This document shows, one piece after another, positions 1-9,988 of a stretch of 64,000 nucleotides of DNA. Made by a program: the position numbers and the translations under genes. The first letter of the stretch is position 1. Each line of letters opens with the position of its first letter. The DNA comes from an uncultured SAR86 cluster bacterium (GTDB lineage: Bacteria; Pseudomonadota; Gammaproteobacteria; Magnimaribacterales; AG-339-G14): assembly GCA_902596665.1 (NCBI GenBank), contig CACJUN010000001.1, positions 1 through 64,000 on the forward strand. Direction: 5' to 3'. The notes under the pieces were generated by a model. That model ran no database searches and was not told the origin of the DNA. It worked only from the letters and a program-made list of their open reading frames with translations.

Positions 1-2
1 CT

Positions 3-41
3 AAAGAAATTTATGTTATTGCACAAAATAAATTGAAATAA
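3..41 (+). CDS. rlmE: RlmE (23S rRNA 2'-O-methyltransferase), C-terminal end only
   Basis: Only the last 12 codons lie in the window, and the frame closes with TAA at 39-41. The tail reads KEIYVIAQNKLK, which resembles the REVYIVA-type C-terminus of RlmE/RrmJ. The ftsH start follows 3 bases later, and rlmE-ftsH is a conserved gammaproteobacterial gene pair. RlmE methylates U2552 of 23S rRNA. The call rests on this short tail and the neighbour, so it is likely but not certain. Confidence 0.7.
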   Translation, partial: KEIYVIAQNKLK

Positions 42-44
42 GTT

Positions 45-1949
45 ATGTCAGATTTTCTAAGAAATATTTTCCTTTGGTTGGCAATTGCTGGTACTACCTT
101 TTTTGTTATTCAAAGTCTTTCGGGTCCAGCAACTTCATCTTCGATGAATTATTCTGAGTTTGTATCTCTTGTAAATTCAGATCAAGTTTCTTCTGTAGAA
201 TTCAAAGGTGATGGATATACACTTGAAGGCACACTTCAAGATGGCTCTCAATTTAAAACAACACGTCCAGTCTATGTGCAAGACAATCAATTGATGGATG
301 ATCTTTTCGAACATAGAGTTCAAGTATTAGGTGAAGAGCCACAACAAGAAAGCATTTGGACTCAATTGTTAGTTGCAAGTTTTCCAATTCTAATAATTAT
401 TGCAATTTTCATGTTTTTTATGAGGCAGATGCAAGGCGGAATGGGTGGTAGAGGAGGCCCTATGAGCTTTGGTCGAAGTAAAGCTAAACTCCTTGAAGGT
501 GGTAAAGTTAAAACTACATTTGCAGATGTAGCCGGGGTTGAAGAAGCAAAAGAGGAAGTGCAGGAACTAGTCGATTTCTTAAGAGATCCATCAAAATTTC
601 AAAAATTAGGAGGAAAGATTCCTCGAGGAATATTAATGGTTGGATCTCCTGGAACAGGTAAAACTTTATTAGCTCGTGCTATAGCAGGTGAAGCAAAAGT
701 TCCTTTTTTCTCAATATCTGGATCTGATTTTGTTGAAATGTTTGTTGGAGTTGGTGCTTCAAGAGTGAGAGACATGTTTGAGCAAGCTAAAAGACAGTCA
801 CCATGTATTGTCTTTATAGATGAGATCGATGCTGTTGGAAGACATCGTGGTGCTGGTCTCGGAGGAGGACATGATGAAAGAGAACAAACACTAAACCAAT
901 TACTTGTAGAGATGGATGGTTTTGAAGCTAATGAAGGAATTATCATAATTGCAGCAACAAATAGACCTGATGTTCTAGATCCAGCTCTTTTAAGGCCTGG
1001 TAGATTTGATAGACAGGTTGTCGTTCCTTTGCCAGATATCAAAGGCAGAGAGCAGATACTTAAAGTGCATATTCGAAAAGTGCCAGTAGATAAGGATGTT
1101 GAAGTATCCTTTATCGCAAGAGGTACCCCAGGATTTTCAGGTGCTGATTTAGCTAACTTGGTTAACGAAGCTGCTTTATTTTCTGCTCGAGCAGGAAAAA
1201 AGAAAGTCACTATGGAAGAGCTTGAATTGGCTAAAGACAAAGTTATGATGGGTGCAGAAAGAAAGTCCATGGTTATGAGTGAAGCCGATAAAATTAAAAC
1301 GGCTTACCATGAATCTGGCCATGCAATTGTTGGAAGATTGCTTGAAGAACATGACCCAGTTTACAAAGTATCCATAATTCCTCGCGGAAGAGCTTTAGGA
1401 GTGACTGTCTTTCTCCCTGAAGAGGATAAATACAGTAACAGCAAACAAGAAATTCTCGACAGAATTTGTGGTTTATTTGGTGGCAGGATAGCAGAAGAAT
1501 TAATTTATGGTGATAAAGGCATTACCACTGGTGCTTCTAATGATATTGAAAGAGCTACAGATTTAGCAAGAAACATGGTCACTAAATGGGGTTTATCAAC
1601 TGCAATTGGACCAATGAAATACGATGAAGAATCTGACGAGCCCTTCCTAGGAAGATCGGCTAGTTCTCAATCTAAGGGAATTTCTGATCAAACTGCAGAG
1701 AAGATTGACAAAGAAATCAAGAAAATTATCGATGATTGTTACAAAAGAGCAACCAAAATTCTTAAGGATAATATTGATAAACTTCATTTAATGTCTGAGT
1801 CCTTAGTCGAGCTGGAAACTCTTGATACAGCACAAATTGATGACATTATGGCGGGGGCTAAACCAAGAAGAGAGTCAGATGATGATTCTGCTCCAAAGAA
1901 TACTGGTAAAAAAAGCTCCTCTATAGAAGAACCCGCAAATCAAACTTAA
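45..1949 (+). CDS. ftsH: FtsH, ATP-dependent zinc metalloprotease of the inner membrane
   Basis: The 634-residue product is close to the usual FtsH length. Two membrane segments (about residues 5-25 and 107-127) flank a periplasmic domain. An AAA+ domain follows, with Walker A GSPGTGKT (200-207), Walker B FIDEID, and the second-region motif ending in RPGRFDR. The protease domain carries the zinc site HESGH (422-426). FtsH forms a hexamer that degrades membrane proteins and short-lived regulators such as LpxC in E. coli. The last 30 or so residues are polar and low-complexity. The Walker A has S where most FtsH have P. folP starts 1 bp downstream, so the two are probably co-transcribed. Confidence 0.97.
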   Translation: MSDFLRNIFLWLAIAGTTFFVIQSLSGPATSSSMNYSEFVSLVNSDQVSSVEFKGDGYTLEGTLQDGSQFKTTRPVYVQDNQLMDDLFEHRVQVLGEEPQQESIWTQLLVASFPILIIIAIFMFFMRQMQGGMGGRGGPMSFGRSKAKLLEGGKVKTTFADVAGVEEAKEEVQELVDFLRDPSKFQKLGGKIPRGILMVGSPGTGKTLLARAIAGEAKVPFFSISGSDFVEMFVGVGASRVRDMFEQAKRQSPCIVFIDEIDAVGRHRGAGLGGGHDEREQTLNQLLVEMDGFEANEGIIIIAATNRPDVLDPALLRPGRFDRQVVVPLPDIKGREQILKVHIRKVPVDKDVEVSFIARGTPGFSGADLANLVNEAALFSARAGKKKVTMEELELAKDKVMMGAERKSMVMSEADKIKTAYHESGHAIVGRLLEEHDPVYKVSIIPRGRALGVTVFLPEEDKYSNSKQEILDRICGLFGGRIAEELIYGDKGITTGASNDIERATDLARNMVTKWGLSTAIGPMKYDEESDEPFLGRSASSQSKGISDQTAEKIDKEIKKIIDDCYKRATKILKDNIDKLHLMSESLVELETLDTAQIDDIMAGAKPRRESDDDSAPKNTGKKSSSIEEPANQT

Positions 1950-1950
1950 G

Positions 1951-2763
1951 ATGCCTTCTGTGTCTGGGAGCCTCACAAAAGAGTCTCCTAGATTAATGGG
2001 GGTAATAAATCTAACTACTGATTCATTTTCAGACGGTGGTCATCTATTTTCCAGCAATGAAGTAGATTTATCAAAAGCTCTCAGAAAAGTTGAAAAACTC
2101 TTAAATGAAGGCGCCGATATTCTAGATTTTGGAGCTGAGTCTACAAGGCCAGGGTTCACTAAAATTCCTTCACAAGTCCAAATAGATAGATTGATCCCAA
2201 TACTAGAACAGATTAAAGAAGAAGATATTATGATTTCTGTTGATTCAAGGGATTATAAAGTCCTCTACGAAGCTTCTAAATTTGGAATGAAATTTATAAA
2301 CGATGTATCAAAGAATATATCTCAAAAGAAGTTAAAGTTAGCCAAAGAAAAAGAACTTTTAATATGCACAACTCATCATGGAAATAAAACAAAAAAATTA
2401 TCCAATATTCTTTTGGATGTGGATAATTTTTTTCAAGCTAAAGAAAAATCATATCTTTCGAAAGGCTTAAATATTAAACAATGTTTTTTTGATCCTGGGT
2501 TTGGGTATGGGAAAACACCTTCCGAAAATATATTGCTGATGGCTAATATAAGTTTTTTAAAAAAAGGAAACAGGAAAATACTTACTGGCACTTCAAGAAA
2601 GAAATCTTTTGCAGATTTCTTTAAAGATACTTCAAAAACTAAACTATCAGCTAGCTTACTGAGTGGTATAATTTGTGCTCTTGGCGGGAGCAATATAATT
2701 AGAAGTCACGAAGTTAAACAACTTCGAGAGGAATTAGAAAAATTAGGCATTTATGAGAGATAG
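1951..2763 (+). CDS. folP: Dihydropteroate synthase
   Basis: The 270-residue TIM-barrel enzyme condenses p-aminobenzoate with pterin pyrophosphate in folate synthesis, in the cytoplasm. Recognisable family blocks are the N-terminal loop GVINLTTDSFSDGG (TPDSFSDGG in most homologues), ESTRPG, SVDS, INDVS, DPGFGYGKT and the SRK segment near the end. The position between ftsH and glmM is the standard gammaproteobacterial one. It overlaps glmM by 11 bp, which suggests translational coupling. The P-to-T change in the first loop is a modest departure from consensus. Confidence 0.95.
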   Translation: MPSVSGSLTKESPRLMGVINLTTDSFSDGGHLFSSNEVDLSKALRKVEKLLNEGADILDFGAESTRPGFTKIPSQVQIDRLIPILEQIKEEDIMISVDSRDYKVLYEASKFGMKFINDVSKNISQKKLKLAKEKELLICTTHHGNKTKKLSNILLDVDNFFQAKEKSYLSKGLNIKQCFFDPGFGYGKTPSENILLMANISFLKKGNRKILTGTSRKKSFADFFKDTSKTKLSASLLSGIICALGGSNIIRSHEVKQLREELEKLGIYER

Positions 2764-4102
2764 AAAACTAATATTTTTTGGTACCGACGGCGTAAGAGGA
2801 TCTATTGATAATGAAGTTAATCCAGAGTCAGTCCTAAAACTTGGCCATGCAGCAGGGAGACATTTCAAAAAAAGAGGAATCAACACTTTAGTAATAGGAA
2901 AAGACACCAGAATTTCCGGATACATGTTGGAGTCTGCTCTTCAAGCTGGAATTATTTCATCTGGAGTAAATGTGCGATTAGTAGGTCCTATGCCAACACC
3001 TGCAATTTCATATCTGGTATCTACTTTCAAAGGACATGCTGGTGTGGTGATAAGTGCCTCACATAATTCATTTGAAGATAACGGCATTAAATTTTTTGAT
3101 GAAAATGGAGAAAAGTTATCTATTGAGAATGAAAAAGAAATAGAAAAATTTGCTGAAGAGGCTTATGAATTTGTGCATCCTGAAAATCTTGGTAAGGCAG
3201 CAAGGATTAGTGATGCAAAAGGTAGATACATTGAATTTTGCAAGAATACTTTAAGTGAAGATATTTCATTTTCAGGTTTAACTCTTGTTATTGACTCTGC
3301 TAATGGCGCCGCCTATGAAGTTGCTCCCAAAGTTTTTAAAGAGCTAGGAGCCGAAGTTTATTCGATTGCTGATAGTCCGGATGGTTTAAATATTAATAAA
3401 GATTGCGGAAGCACAAACATAGATTACTTAAAAGATGAAGTTTTAAGCAAAAATGCAGATTTTGGCATTGCTCTTGATGGCGATGGAGATAGATTAATTA
3501 TTATTGATTCAAACGGACGAGAATTAGATGGAGACGATATTTTATATGTCATCGCAAAAAATAAATTTGAGTCAAAAATACATCTTGGCGTTAAAGGAGT
3601 AGTTGGTACTCTTATGACAAACAAAGGGTTAGAGAAAGCTTTTAACGATGAGGGTATTGAGTTGGTGAGATCGGATGTTGGGGACAAGTATGTTTTACAA
3701 AAGTTAAATGAACTTAATTGGACTCTTGGAGGAGAACAGTCTGGACATATTCTTTGCCTAGATAAATCAAATACTGGAGATGGAATAATCGCTGCGATTC
3801 AGTTTCTTCAATCTATCGTAGTTTTAAATAAAACAATACCCGAATTACTTTCAGAGTTTAAAAAATATCCTCAAATTCTTACTAATGTAAAAGTTAAGGA
3901 TGGAAATAAAGTTTTAAAAAATAAAAAATTACAGAAAGCTCAAAAAAAATCAGAAGAGTTGTTAGAAACTTTTGATGGCAGAGTACTTATTAGAAAATCT
4001 GGCACAGAACACAAGATTAGAATAATGGTTGAAAGTAATTCTCAAGAAGCAACTTCAGAGCAATCAGCTTTATTAACTGATCTTGTAGAATCAATTTCAT
4101 GA
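2753..4102 (+). CDS. glmM: Phosphoglucosamine mutase
   Basis: GlmM (449 residues) converts glucosamine-6-phosphate to glucosamine-1-phosphate, the precursor of UDP-GlcNAc for peptidoglycan and LPS. The start GTDGVRG, the phosphoserine loop SASHN (Ser about 103), the metal loop DGDGDR and the C-terminal phosphate-binding loop RKSGTEHKIR are all present. After SASHN the sequence has S in place of the usual P. The gene overlaps folP by 11 bp and tpiA by 4 bp (ATGA), so it sits inside one operon. Confidence 0.97.
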   Translation: MRDRKLIFFGTDGVRGSIDNEVNPESVLKLGHAAGRHFKKRGINTLVIGKDTRISGYMLESALQAGIISSGVNVRLVGPMPTPAISYLVSTFKGHAGVVISASHNSFEDNGIKFFDENGEKLSIENEKEIEKFAEEAYEFVHPENLGKAARISDAKGRYIEFCKNTLSEDISFSGLTLVIDSANGAAYEVAPKVFKELGAEVYSIADSPDGLNINKDCGSTNIDYLKDEVLSKNADFGIALDGDGDRLIIIDSNGRELDGDDILYVIAKNKFESKIHLGVKGVVGTLMTNKGLEKAFNDEGIELVRSDVGDKYVLQKLNELNWTLGGEQSGHILCLDKSNTGDGIIAAIQFLQSIVVLNKTIPELLSEFKKYPQILTNVKVKDGNKVLKNKKLQKAQKKSEELLETFDGRVLIRKSGTEHKIRIMVESNSQEATSEQSALLTDLVESIS

Positions 4103-4827
4103 AGCATTTGATTGCAAATTGGAAAATGAATTTTATTAATTCAGATGCATGGCTGAAAGATTTTGATCTAAATAATATCCCAAAAGAAATTCAGGTAGTA
4201 ATTTGCCCCAACTACCTAGATATAGAAGATTTTTATGAAATTTCATCGAAAACTCACGAAAAAATTTTAATCGGCGCTCAAAATTTATCCTCTGAAACTA
4301 AGGGTGCATTCACAGGTCAAATATCAGGAAAAATGCTGAAAAACATTGGAGCTTCTTACTCGATAGTTGGCCATTCTGAGTGTAGGCTTCAAGGCGAAGA
4401 CGATGAAACTATCCTGAATAAAGTCCAAACAGCTATAGAGTGTGAGCTCATACCTATTTTGTGCATAGGTGAAAATCAGGAGGAATACTCCAAAGGCAGA
4501 ACAGAAAATAAAATAAAACATCAATTAACTGAAAATTTATTTCCTCTTAAAAACTTATCAAAAAGTGTTCTGATTGCCTACGAACCCATTTACGCTATTG
4601 GTTCTGGAATAGCTGTCCAAAACGAGCATTTGGAAGAGGTCTCTCTTCTTATAAAAGATTTAGTTAGAGGCAATTTAGGAATAGACTTGACATTGATTTA
4701 TGGGGGCAGTGTAACTTCAGAGAGCGCTAAGAATCTTGCCAAAGTAGATGGAATCGATGGATTTTTAGTAGGAAATGCTTCTCTTGACCCTAAAGAATTT
4801 GCTAATATCGCGCTGAGTTTAGAGTAA
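4099..4827 (+). CDS. tpiA: Triosephosphate isomerase
   Basis: TpiA (242 residues) interconverts dihydroxyacetone phosphate and glyceraldehyde-3-phosphate. The catalytic residues are visible: Lys9 in ANWKMN, His92 in GHSE, and Glu162 in YEPIYAIGSG. Two positions differ from the usual family pattern: the GHSERR block reads GHSECR (Cys95), and the lid hinge PIWAIG reads PIYAIG (Tyr165). Active-site residues are intact, so the enzyme should still work. It overlaps glmM by 4 bp and shares one base with the secG start. Confidence 0.96.
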   Translation: MKHLIANWKMNFINSDAWLKDFDLNNIPKEIQVVICPNYLDIEDFYEISSKTHEKILIGAQNLSSETKGAFTGQISGKMLKNIGASYSIVGHSECRLQGEDDETILNKVQTAIECELIPILCIGENQEEYSKGRTENKIKHQLTENLFPLKNLSKSVLIAYEPIYAIGSGIAVQNEHLEEVSLLIKDLVRGNLGIDLTLIYGGSVTSESAKNLAKVDGIDGFLVGNASLDPKEFANIALSLE

Positions 4828-5141
4828 TGATTCTTTTTTTGATTATATTCCAAGTGATTTCCGCCATATTATTGGTTGGAATAATTTTGTTGCAGCACGG
4901 TAAAGGAGCCGATATTGGTTCTGCATTTGGCTCTGGTTCTTCAAATCCAATGCTTGGCCCAATCGATTCAACTAATTTGTTGACAAAAGTTACTTGGGTT
5001 TTAGTAGCTATATTCTTTGTTGTAACTATTTCTATATCAATAGTTCAAAAAAATGAAATAAATAATGAATTTGATTTTCTTATTGATCAAAATAATATTG
5101 AACAGATTGAAGAAGAAATCATTCAAGAATTACCAGAATAA
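4827..5141 (+). CDS. secG: SecG, protein-export translocase subunit
   Basis: The 104-residue protein has two hydrophobic segments (about residues 2-20 and 53-73) separated by the conserved cytoplasmic loop with LLQHGKGADIGSAFGSGSS. SecG associates with SecYE in the inner membrane and assists SecA-driven export. The C-terminal tail of about 30 residues is strongly acidic. The gene shares its first base with the last base of tpiA, and tRNA-Leu begins 3 bases after the stop, so mRNA and tRNA are probably one transcript, as around E. coli secG-leuU. Confidence 0.95.
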   Translation: MILFLIIFQVISAILLVGIILLQHGKGADIGSAFGSGSSNPMLGPIDSTNLLTKVTWVLVAIFFVVTISISIVQKNEINNEFDFLIDQNNIEQIEEEIIQELPE

Positions 5142-5143
5142 GG

Positions 5144-5230
5144 GCCGAAGTGGTGGAACTGGTAGACACGCTATCTTGAGGGGGTAGTGGACAACTGTCC
5201 GTGGAGGTTCGAATCCTCTCTTCGGCACCA
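5144..5230 (+). tRNA. tRNA-Leu (GAG)
   Basis: The 87-nt gene folds as a class II tRNA. Acceptor GCCGAAG pairs with CTTCGGC, followed by A and an encoded CCA at 5228-5230. The anticodon arm CTATC/GGTAG encloses the loop TTGAGGG with anticodon GAG. A long variable arm and a GGTTCGAATCC T-arm follow. It sits directly behind secG, the same context as leuU in E. coli. Confidence 0.95.
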
Positions 5231-5236
5231 ATTTAC

Positions 5237-5265
5237 TTGAAAAACAAGCTTTAAAATCCTATACT
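5237..5265 (+). promoter_or_regulatory. Sigma-70-type promoter of tRNA-fMet/rimP/nusA/infB
   Basis: A -35 box TTGAAA (5237-5242), a 17-bp spacer and a -10 box TATACT (5260-5265) lie between the two tRNAs. The next bases are CGCGC, a G+C-rich discriminator in otherwise AT-rich DNA. Such discriminators mark stable-RNA promoters under ppGpp (stringent) control in other gammaproteobacteria. The predicted start is near 5272, about 12 bases before the mature tRNA. Confidence 0.7.
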
Positions 5266-5283
5266 CGCGCAGTTTAAGAATAT

Positions 5284-5360
<77 letters not shown>

Positions 5361-5366
5361 TTTTTT

Positions 5367-5388
5367 GGGCCCTTTATGGGCTTCTTTT
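5367..5388 (+). terminator. Weak hairpin with T-rich tail between tRNA-fMet and rimP
   Basis: A 6-bp stem (GGGCCC at 5367-5372 against GGGCTT at 5378-5383, including two G-U pairs) encloses a 5-nt loop TTTAT and is followed by CTTTTAT. It may be a partial terminator or a processing signal separating the tRNA from the rimP mRNA. The stem is short and the T-run broken, so read-through is expected. Confidence 0.4.
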
Positions 5389-5398
5389 ATATGTGGTT

Positions 5399-5863
5399 AT
5401 GACAAGTACGATAGAAAAGTTAGAAACAAACATTACAAAAGATATTGAATCTTTTGGCCTTTCTCTGTGGGGGATTGAATTATCAGGGAATTCAAGATCA
5501 AAATTAATAAGGATTTTTATAGATAAAAAAAACGGCGTTGACATAGATGACTGCCAGAAAGTTAGCAATCAAGTGAATGAACTACTCACCAATATAGAGC
5601 TTGTCTCATTTGATTATACTTTAGAAGTATCTTCACCAGGACTCGATAGAAAATTCTTTAAATTAGAGCAATTTCATGAATTTATTGGGCATGAGATTAA
5701 AGTTAAATTTTATGACGGAAACAAAAAAGTAACCAAAATTGCTTTATTGCTTAATACCAATGGGGAAGGTATTTTTTTGAAGGATGAAAATGAATTCTTT
5801 ATTAATTTTGACAAAGTTATAGTCGCAAGACTTGAACCAATTTTCGAGGTATCAAATGAATAA
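5399..5863 (+). CDS. rimP: Ribosome maturation factor RimP
   Basis: RimP (about 154 residues) helps assemble the 30S subunit. The characteristic blocks are GLSLWGIEL near the N-terminus, LIRIFIDKKNGVDIDDC and YTLEVSSPGLDRK. The ATG at 5399 fits the family better than the in-frame GTG at 5393, which would add only two residues. The gene lies between tRNA-fMet and nusA, as is usual, and its last 8 bases overlap the true nusA start at 5856. Confidence 0.93.
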   Translation: MTSTIEKLETNITKDIESFGLSLWGIELSGNSRSKLIRIFIDKKNGVDIDDCQKVSNQVNELLTNIELVSFDYTLEVSSPGLDRKFFKLEQFHEFIGHEIKVKFYDGNKKVTKIALLLNTNGEGIFLKDENEFFINFDKVIVARLEPIFEVSNE

Positions 5864-7314
5864 TGAAATATTAATGGTTGCAGAATCAGTCTCTAACGAG
5901 AAAGCATTACCAAAAGATACTATTTTTTGAAGCAATTGAATTTGCTTTAGCTAGTGCTGCTAAGAAAAAATATGCTGATGAGGTAGATATTCGCGTGGAT
6001 ATAGATCACCAGACAGGAGATTATGAAACTTTCAGATGTTGGGAGGTAGTCGAAGTTGATGACTATGAAACTCCTGAAATGCATATTCTTATAGATAGTG
6101 ATGATGCAGAGGAAAAAAATCTTTCTATTGGCGATCTAGTCAAAGAAAAGATTGAAAATGTTGAGTTTGGAAGAATTGCTGCTCAAATAGCAAAACAAGT
6201 AATTGTACAAAAAGTAAGGGATGCAGAAAGGCTTGAGATAATTAAAAAATTCAGATCTTACTTAGGCCAACTTGTTACTGGGACAGTAAAGAAAGTTACT
6301 AGAGAAACAATCATTGTTGATCTTGGAGAAGGAGCTGATGCAATTCTCCCTAGATCAGATTTGATTCAAGGAGAGATATATCGCATTGGAGATAGGGTTA
6401 GGGCTATTCTTGAAGAAACTGTCCGTGAGAATAGAGGTTCACAATTAACTTTATCTAGAGGGTCAAAAGAGATGTTAGTTGAATTATTCAAGCTAGAGGT
6501 TCCTGAGATAGCTGAAGAAGTAGTCCAGATAAGAGCTGTGGCTAGAGAACCTGGAGGAAGGTCTAAGATTGCAGTCAAAACAAACGATACAAGAATTGAT
6601 CCCGTTGGAGCATGTGTGGGAATGAGAGGAGCGAGAGTTCAAGCAGTTTCAAATGAATTAGGTAATGAGAGAATTGATATTATTGTCTGGGAAGATGATC
6701 CTGCAAAATTGCTTATAAATACTTTGTCACCAGCTGAAGTTACTTCGATAGTTTTAGATGAAGACGCAGATAAAATGGAAGTTCAGGTCAAAGATGAAAG
6801 CTTGGCTCAAGCAATAGGAAGAAATGGTCAAAATATAAGATTATCTTCAGAACTTATTGGATGGGATATCCAGATTCGTGGAGAGAATGAAGATAAAGAG
6901 TCTTCTGGGTCTGATCAAGCTTCAAATATTCTTGAAAAATACTTAGATATTGATACTTCTACTTCAGAAATTTTAATTTCTAATGGTTTTGAATCTGTAA
7001 ATTCTATTGCAGAGGCTGAAATATCAAAACTTTGTGAAATAGAGGAGATTACAGAAGAAATTGCCGAAACGTTAATTGAAAGAGCTTCTGATGCACTTAT
7101 TGAAATTGCTCTTTCAGATATGGAAGAGGCATTTGACTTTAATTCTTTAGATGATGTCGATGAAGAAATTGCAAAAGTTCTTTCAGATAATTTATCTAGT
7201 AAAGATGAGTTAGCTGATCTATCTGTTGATGAATTAGTAGAAATGACCAAAATAGATGAAGAATTAGCTGCAAAAATTATTATGGATGCAAGATCTGATT
7301 GGTTTGAGGAATAA
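5856..7314 (+). CDS. nusA: Transcription factor NusA, reading frame broken near codon 24 (+1 shift required)
   Basis: NusA binds RNA polymerase and controls pausing, termination and antitermination. The true N-terminus begins at ATG 5856 and reads EILMVAESVSNEKALP, matching the family. This frame stops at TGA 5928-5930. The rest of NusA continues in the +1 frame from GAA 5929 with EAIEFALASAAKKKY to the stop at 7314. The break is a run of six T (5923-5928) where five would keep frame. Together the parts give about 485 residues against 495 in E. coli. S1, KH1 and KH2 regions and two acidic C-terminal helix-hairpin-helix repeats follow in order. The other possible start, TTG at 5878, adds a segment unlike any NusA. 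Causes could be a sequencing indel, slippage on the T-run, or programmed +1 shifting at UUU-UGA. Confidence 0.9.
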
Positions 7315-7319
7315 AAAAT

Positions 7320-9674
7320 ATGGATGTAAGTGATTTAGCAAAAGTCATTGGATACGAAGTAGATTCATTGTTAGAAGCAATAAATCAAGCAGGTCTATCT
7401 CAATCATCTGCCAACGATAATATTTCTACTGAGGATAGAAAAAAAATTCTTGAACATATTAAGAGCACCAAGAAAGGTTCCAAGAAAACTATTTCAATTG
7501 CAAAGAAAACAAAGACAGAGACTAAAAATGATGAAGGACAAATCTCTATAACTAGGTTTAAATCAGAGAATCAATCTGCTAATGAAAAAAGTTCATCGGG
7601 AGATTTATCTGGAACAATTGATTTTGAGGCTGCTGAAAAAAGGAGAGTTCAGGCGTCGAGTGATAAGAAAGCCCAAGACGAAGAAAGAGAAAAAAGAATA
7701 AAAGATTCTTCTACCAAGGTAATAAGGAAGACAAAACAGGAGCAGGCAAAACAAAGCAAAGGAAGTTCTTCAGCAAAAAAATCAACTAAAACTCAGAGAA
7801 AAGATCTAAAAAGTCCCGCTAAAGATTCAAAACTAGATAAAAAAGAACAAGAAGGTGAAAAGTTTTTAGAATCTCAGCTTGCATCAGTTCAAAAATTTGA
7901 GAAGCCTTCTGAATTTATTCAAAAAGAGATATCAATCCCTGAAACTATTTCTGTAGCTGAACTTGCCAAAGGACTCTCCGTAAAGTCTTCTGACCTTATT
8001 AAAGCTCTTATGAATAACGGAATTATGGCCACGGTGAATCAATCTCTTGATCAAGAAACTGCAGTTCTTATAACGACTGAACTGGGCCATGTTGGGAATC
8101 CGATTCAAGAAAATGAAGCTGAGGAAAAAATGCTCGAGGGATTTGCTCAAGAAGGAGAGCAAATTGGAAGAGATGCTATCGTTTCTGTACTGGGACATGT
8201 TGATCATGGAAAAACTTCACTTTTAGATTACATAAGAAATTCCTCAGTTGCAGATAAAGAAGAGGGAGGCATCACTCAAAGCATAGGTGCTTATCAAGTA
8301 TCAATTGAGGATAAGAACCTCACATTTATTGATACACCAGGACACGCAGCATTCTCAAAAATGAGAGCAAGAGGAGCAAATTCTACAGATATTGTTGTTC
8401 TTGTTGTTGCTGCTGATGACGGCGTCCAACCTCAAACAGTGGAAGCGATAAATCACGCCAAAGCTGCTGGTGTGCAAATTGTGGTAGCAATAAATAAAAT
8501 TGATAAACCTGAGGCTGATGTAGATAAAATAAAAGGAGATTTAGCTAAGGAAGAACTTGTTGCAGAAGATTGGGGTGGTGACATTCAAATGGTTCCTGTT
8601 TCAGCCCAATCCGGAGAAGGAGTCCCTGAATTATTAGAAACAATTTTCTTGGTAGCAGAAATCATGGACTTAAAGGCATCTTTTGAAGGACCTGCAACAG
8701 GAGTAGTTTTAGAATCTGGAGTAAAAAGAGGTGAAGGTGCAGTTGCAACACTATTAATTCAGCAAGGCTGTCTAAATACAGGTGATTTCATTCTTGTAGG
8801 TGATCAAACTAGGAAAATTAGGGCTCTAAAAGATTTTAATGATAAACCAATTAAAACTGCACAACCTTCTTCGCCAGTATCTATATCAGGTTTGGAATAT
8901 CCTCCGTCAGCTGGGGATCAGTTTTATGTACTAAAAGATGAAAAAACAGCAAAAAATCTATCAGAAGAAAGAGCTACAAAAGAGAGAGAAAAGAGACTTT
9001 CTAGAATGGGCTCTCTAAATTCTGAAAATATATTTGCAAATGCTGATGGAACTAAACCTTCAATAAATCTTATTCTTAAATCAGACTCCAACGGAACATT
9101 GGAAGCTCTATCCGGTTCAGTTCTCAATATGAAGGTTGATGAGGTCAATTTAAAAATTGTACTCGATGGAGTGGGCTCTATTACCGAAAATGATGTCAAC
9201 TTAGCAATTGCATCGGAGGCAACTATTTTTGGCTACAATGTGAGAGCTGATACCACTGCACTCAACTTGGCAGAAAGCGAAGGAATAGAGATTAAGTATT
9301 TCGGCATAATTTATGATTTATTGGATTCAATTAAAGCTTTGATAGAAGGATCATTAGAGCCAGAGATAAAAGAAAGACAACTAGGTATCGCAGAAGTAAA
9401 AGAATTGTTCAAATCTCCTAAATTTGGACTCATTGCAGGCTCAATGGTTACCGATGGAAGCATAATGGCAAATAAACTCGTAAGAGTTCTGAGAGATAAT
9501 ATTGTAATTCATGAAGGAAAATTAGACTCTTTAAGACGATTCAAAGATGAGGCTTCAGAAGTAAAAAGCGGTACTGAATGTGGTATAGGAATTACCAATT
9601 ATACTGATGCAAAAGTTGGCGATGTCATTGAAGTATACGAAAGAGAAGAAATAGCCAGAAAACTTGAATCTTGA
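7320..9674 (+). CDS. infB: Translation initiation factor IF-2
   Basis: IF-2 (784 residues) is the GTPase that brings initiator tRNA to the 30S subunit. The order is an N-terminal IF2-N fold, a long charged Lys/Glu/Ser-rich linker (about 45-190), a second IF2-N domain, then the G domain with GHVDHGKT (about 292-299), DTPGHAAF and NKIDKP, followed by domains II to IV. It is shorter than E. coli IF-2 (890) because of the linker. It follows nusA by 5 bp and overlaps rbfA by 4 bp. Confidence 0.97.
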   Translation: MDVSDLAKVIGYEVDSLLEAINQAGLSQSSANDNISTEDRKKILEHIKSTKKGSKKTISIAKKTKTETKNDEGQISITRFKSENQSANEKSSSGDLSGTIDFEAAEKRRVQASSDKKAQDEEREKRIKDSSTKVIRKTKQEQAKQSKGSSSAKKSTKTQRKDLKSPAKDSKLDKKEQEGEKFLESQLASVQKFEKPSEFIQKEISIPETISVAELAKGLSVKSSDLIKALMNNGIMATVNQSLDQETAVLITTELGHVGNPIQENEAEEKMLEGFAQEGEQIGRDAIVSVLGHVDHGKTSLLDYIRNSSVADKEEGGITQSIGAYQVSIEDKNLTFIDTPGHAAFSKMRARGANSTDIVVLVVAADDGVQPQTVEAINHAKAAGVQIVVAINKIDKPEADVDKIKGDLAKEELVAEDWGGDIQMVPVSAQSGEGVPELLETIFLVAEIMDLKASFEGPATGVVLESGVKRGEGAVATLLIQQGCLNTGDFILVGDQTRKIRALKDFNDKPIKTAQPSSPVSISGLEYPPSAGDQFYVLKDEKTAKNLSEERATKEREKRLSRMGSLNSENIFANADGTKPSINLILKSDSNGTLEALSGSVLNMKVDEVNLKIVLDGVGSITENDVNLAIASEATIFGYNVRADTTALNLAESEGIEIKYFGIIYDLLDSIKALIEGSLEPEIKERQLGIAEVKELFKSPKFGLIAGSMVTDGSIMANKLVRVLRDNIVIHEGKLDSLRRFKDEASEVKSGTECGIGITNYTDAKVGDVIEVYEREEIARKLES

Positions 9675-9988
9675 CGAATAAATACTCATTTAAGAGGTCT
9701 GACAGGATCGCAGATCTTATATTCAGGGAAATTTCTAATTTAGTTCAAACGCAGGTAAAAGATCCCCGACTAGAAAATACCGTCATCACTAAAGTAGAGA
9801 TGTCTGACAACATGAAGATAGCCAAAATCTTCTACAGAAATTTGATATCTTCTTCTGATCAAGCAGAGTTAGAAAAAGGTTTTAAAAAGGCATCAGGCTT
9901 TTTAAGATCAAGTCTGGCAAGAAATTTATCTTTGAAAAGAGTTCCAAGTCTGATTTTTATTTTTGATGAGCTAAATATTTATGATTAA
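9671..9988 (+). CDS. rbfA: Ribosome-binding factor A (short form)
   Basis: RbfA binds the 30S subunit during late maturation. The KH-like core is visible: RIADLIFREISNLVQ, VKDPRLEN, and ASGFLRSSLARNLSLKRVPSLIFIFD. At 105 residues it lacks the C-terminal tail of the E. coli protein (133). The TTG start at 9671 overlaps the infB stop by 4 bp. The gene overlaps truB by 8 bp. Confidence 0.93.
   Translation: MTNKYSFKRSDRIADLIFREISNLVQTQVKDPRLENTVITKVEMSDNMKIAKIFYRNLISSSDQAELEKGFKKASGFLRSSLARNLSLKRVPSLIFIFDELNIYD

Noticed and set aside
599-1270. 223-codon open frame on the minus strand
   Set aside because: It lies completely inside ftsH, has low-complexity Ser-rich composition and no recognisable domain. 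The plus-strand protein is certain.
5878-5928. TTG start of nusA at 5878
   Set aside because: The residues it adds before EAIEFALAS do not resemble NusA, while the other frame from 5856 gives the exact family N-terminus.
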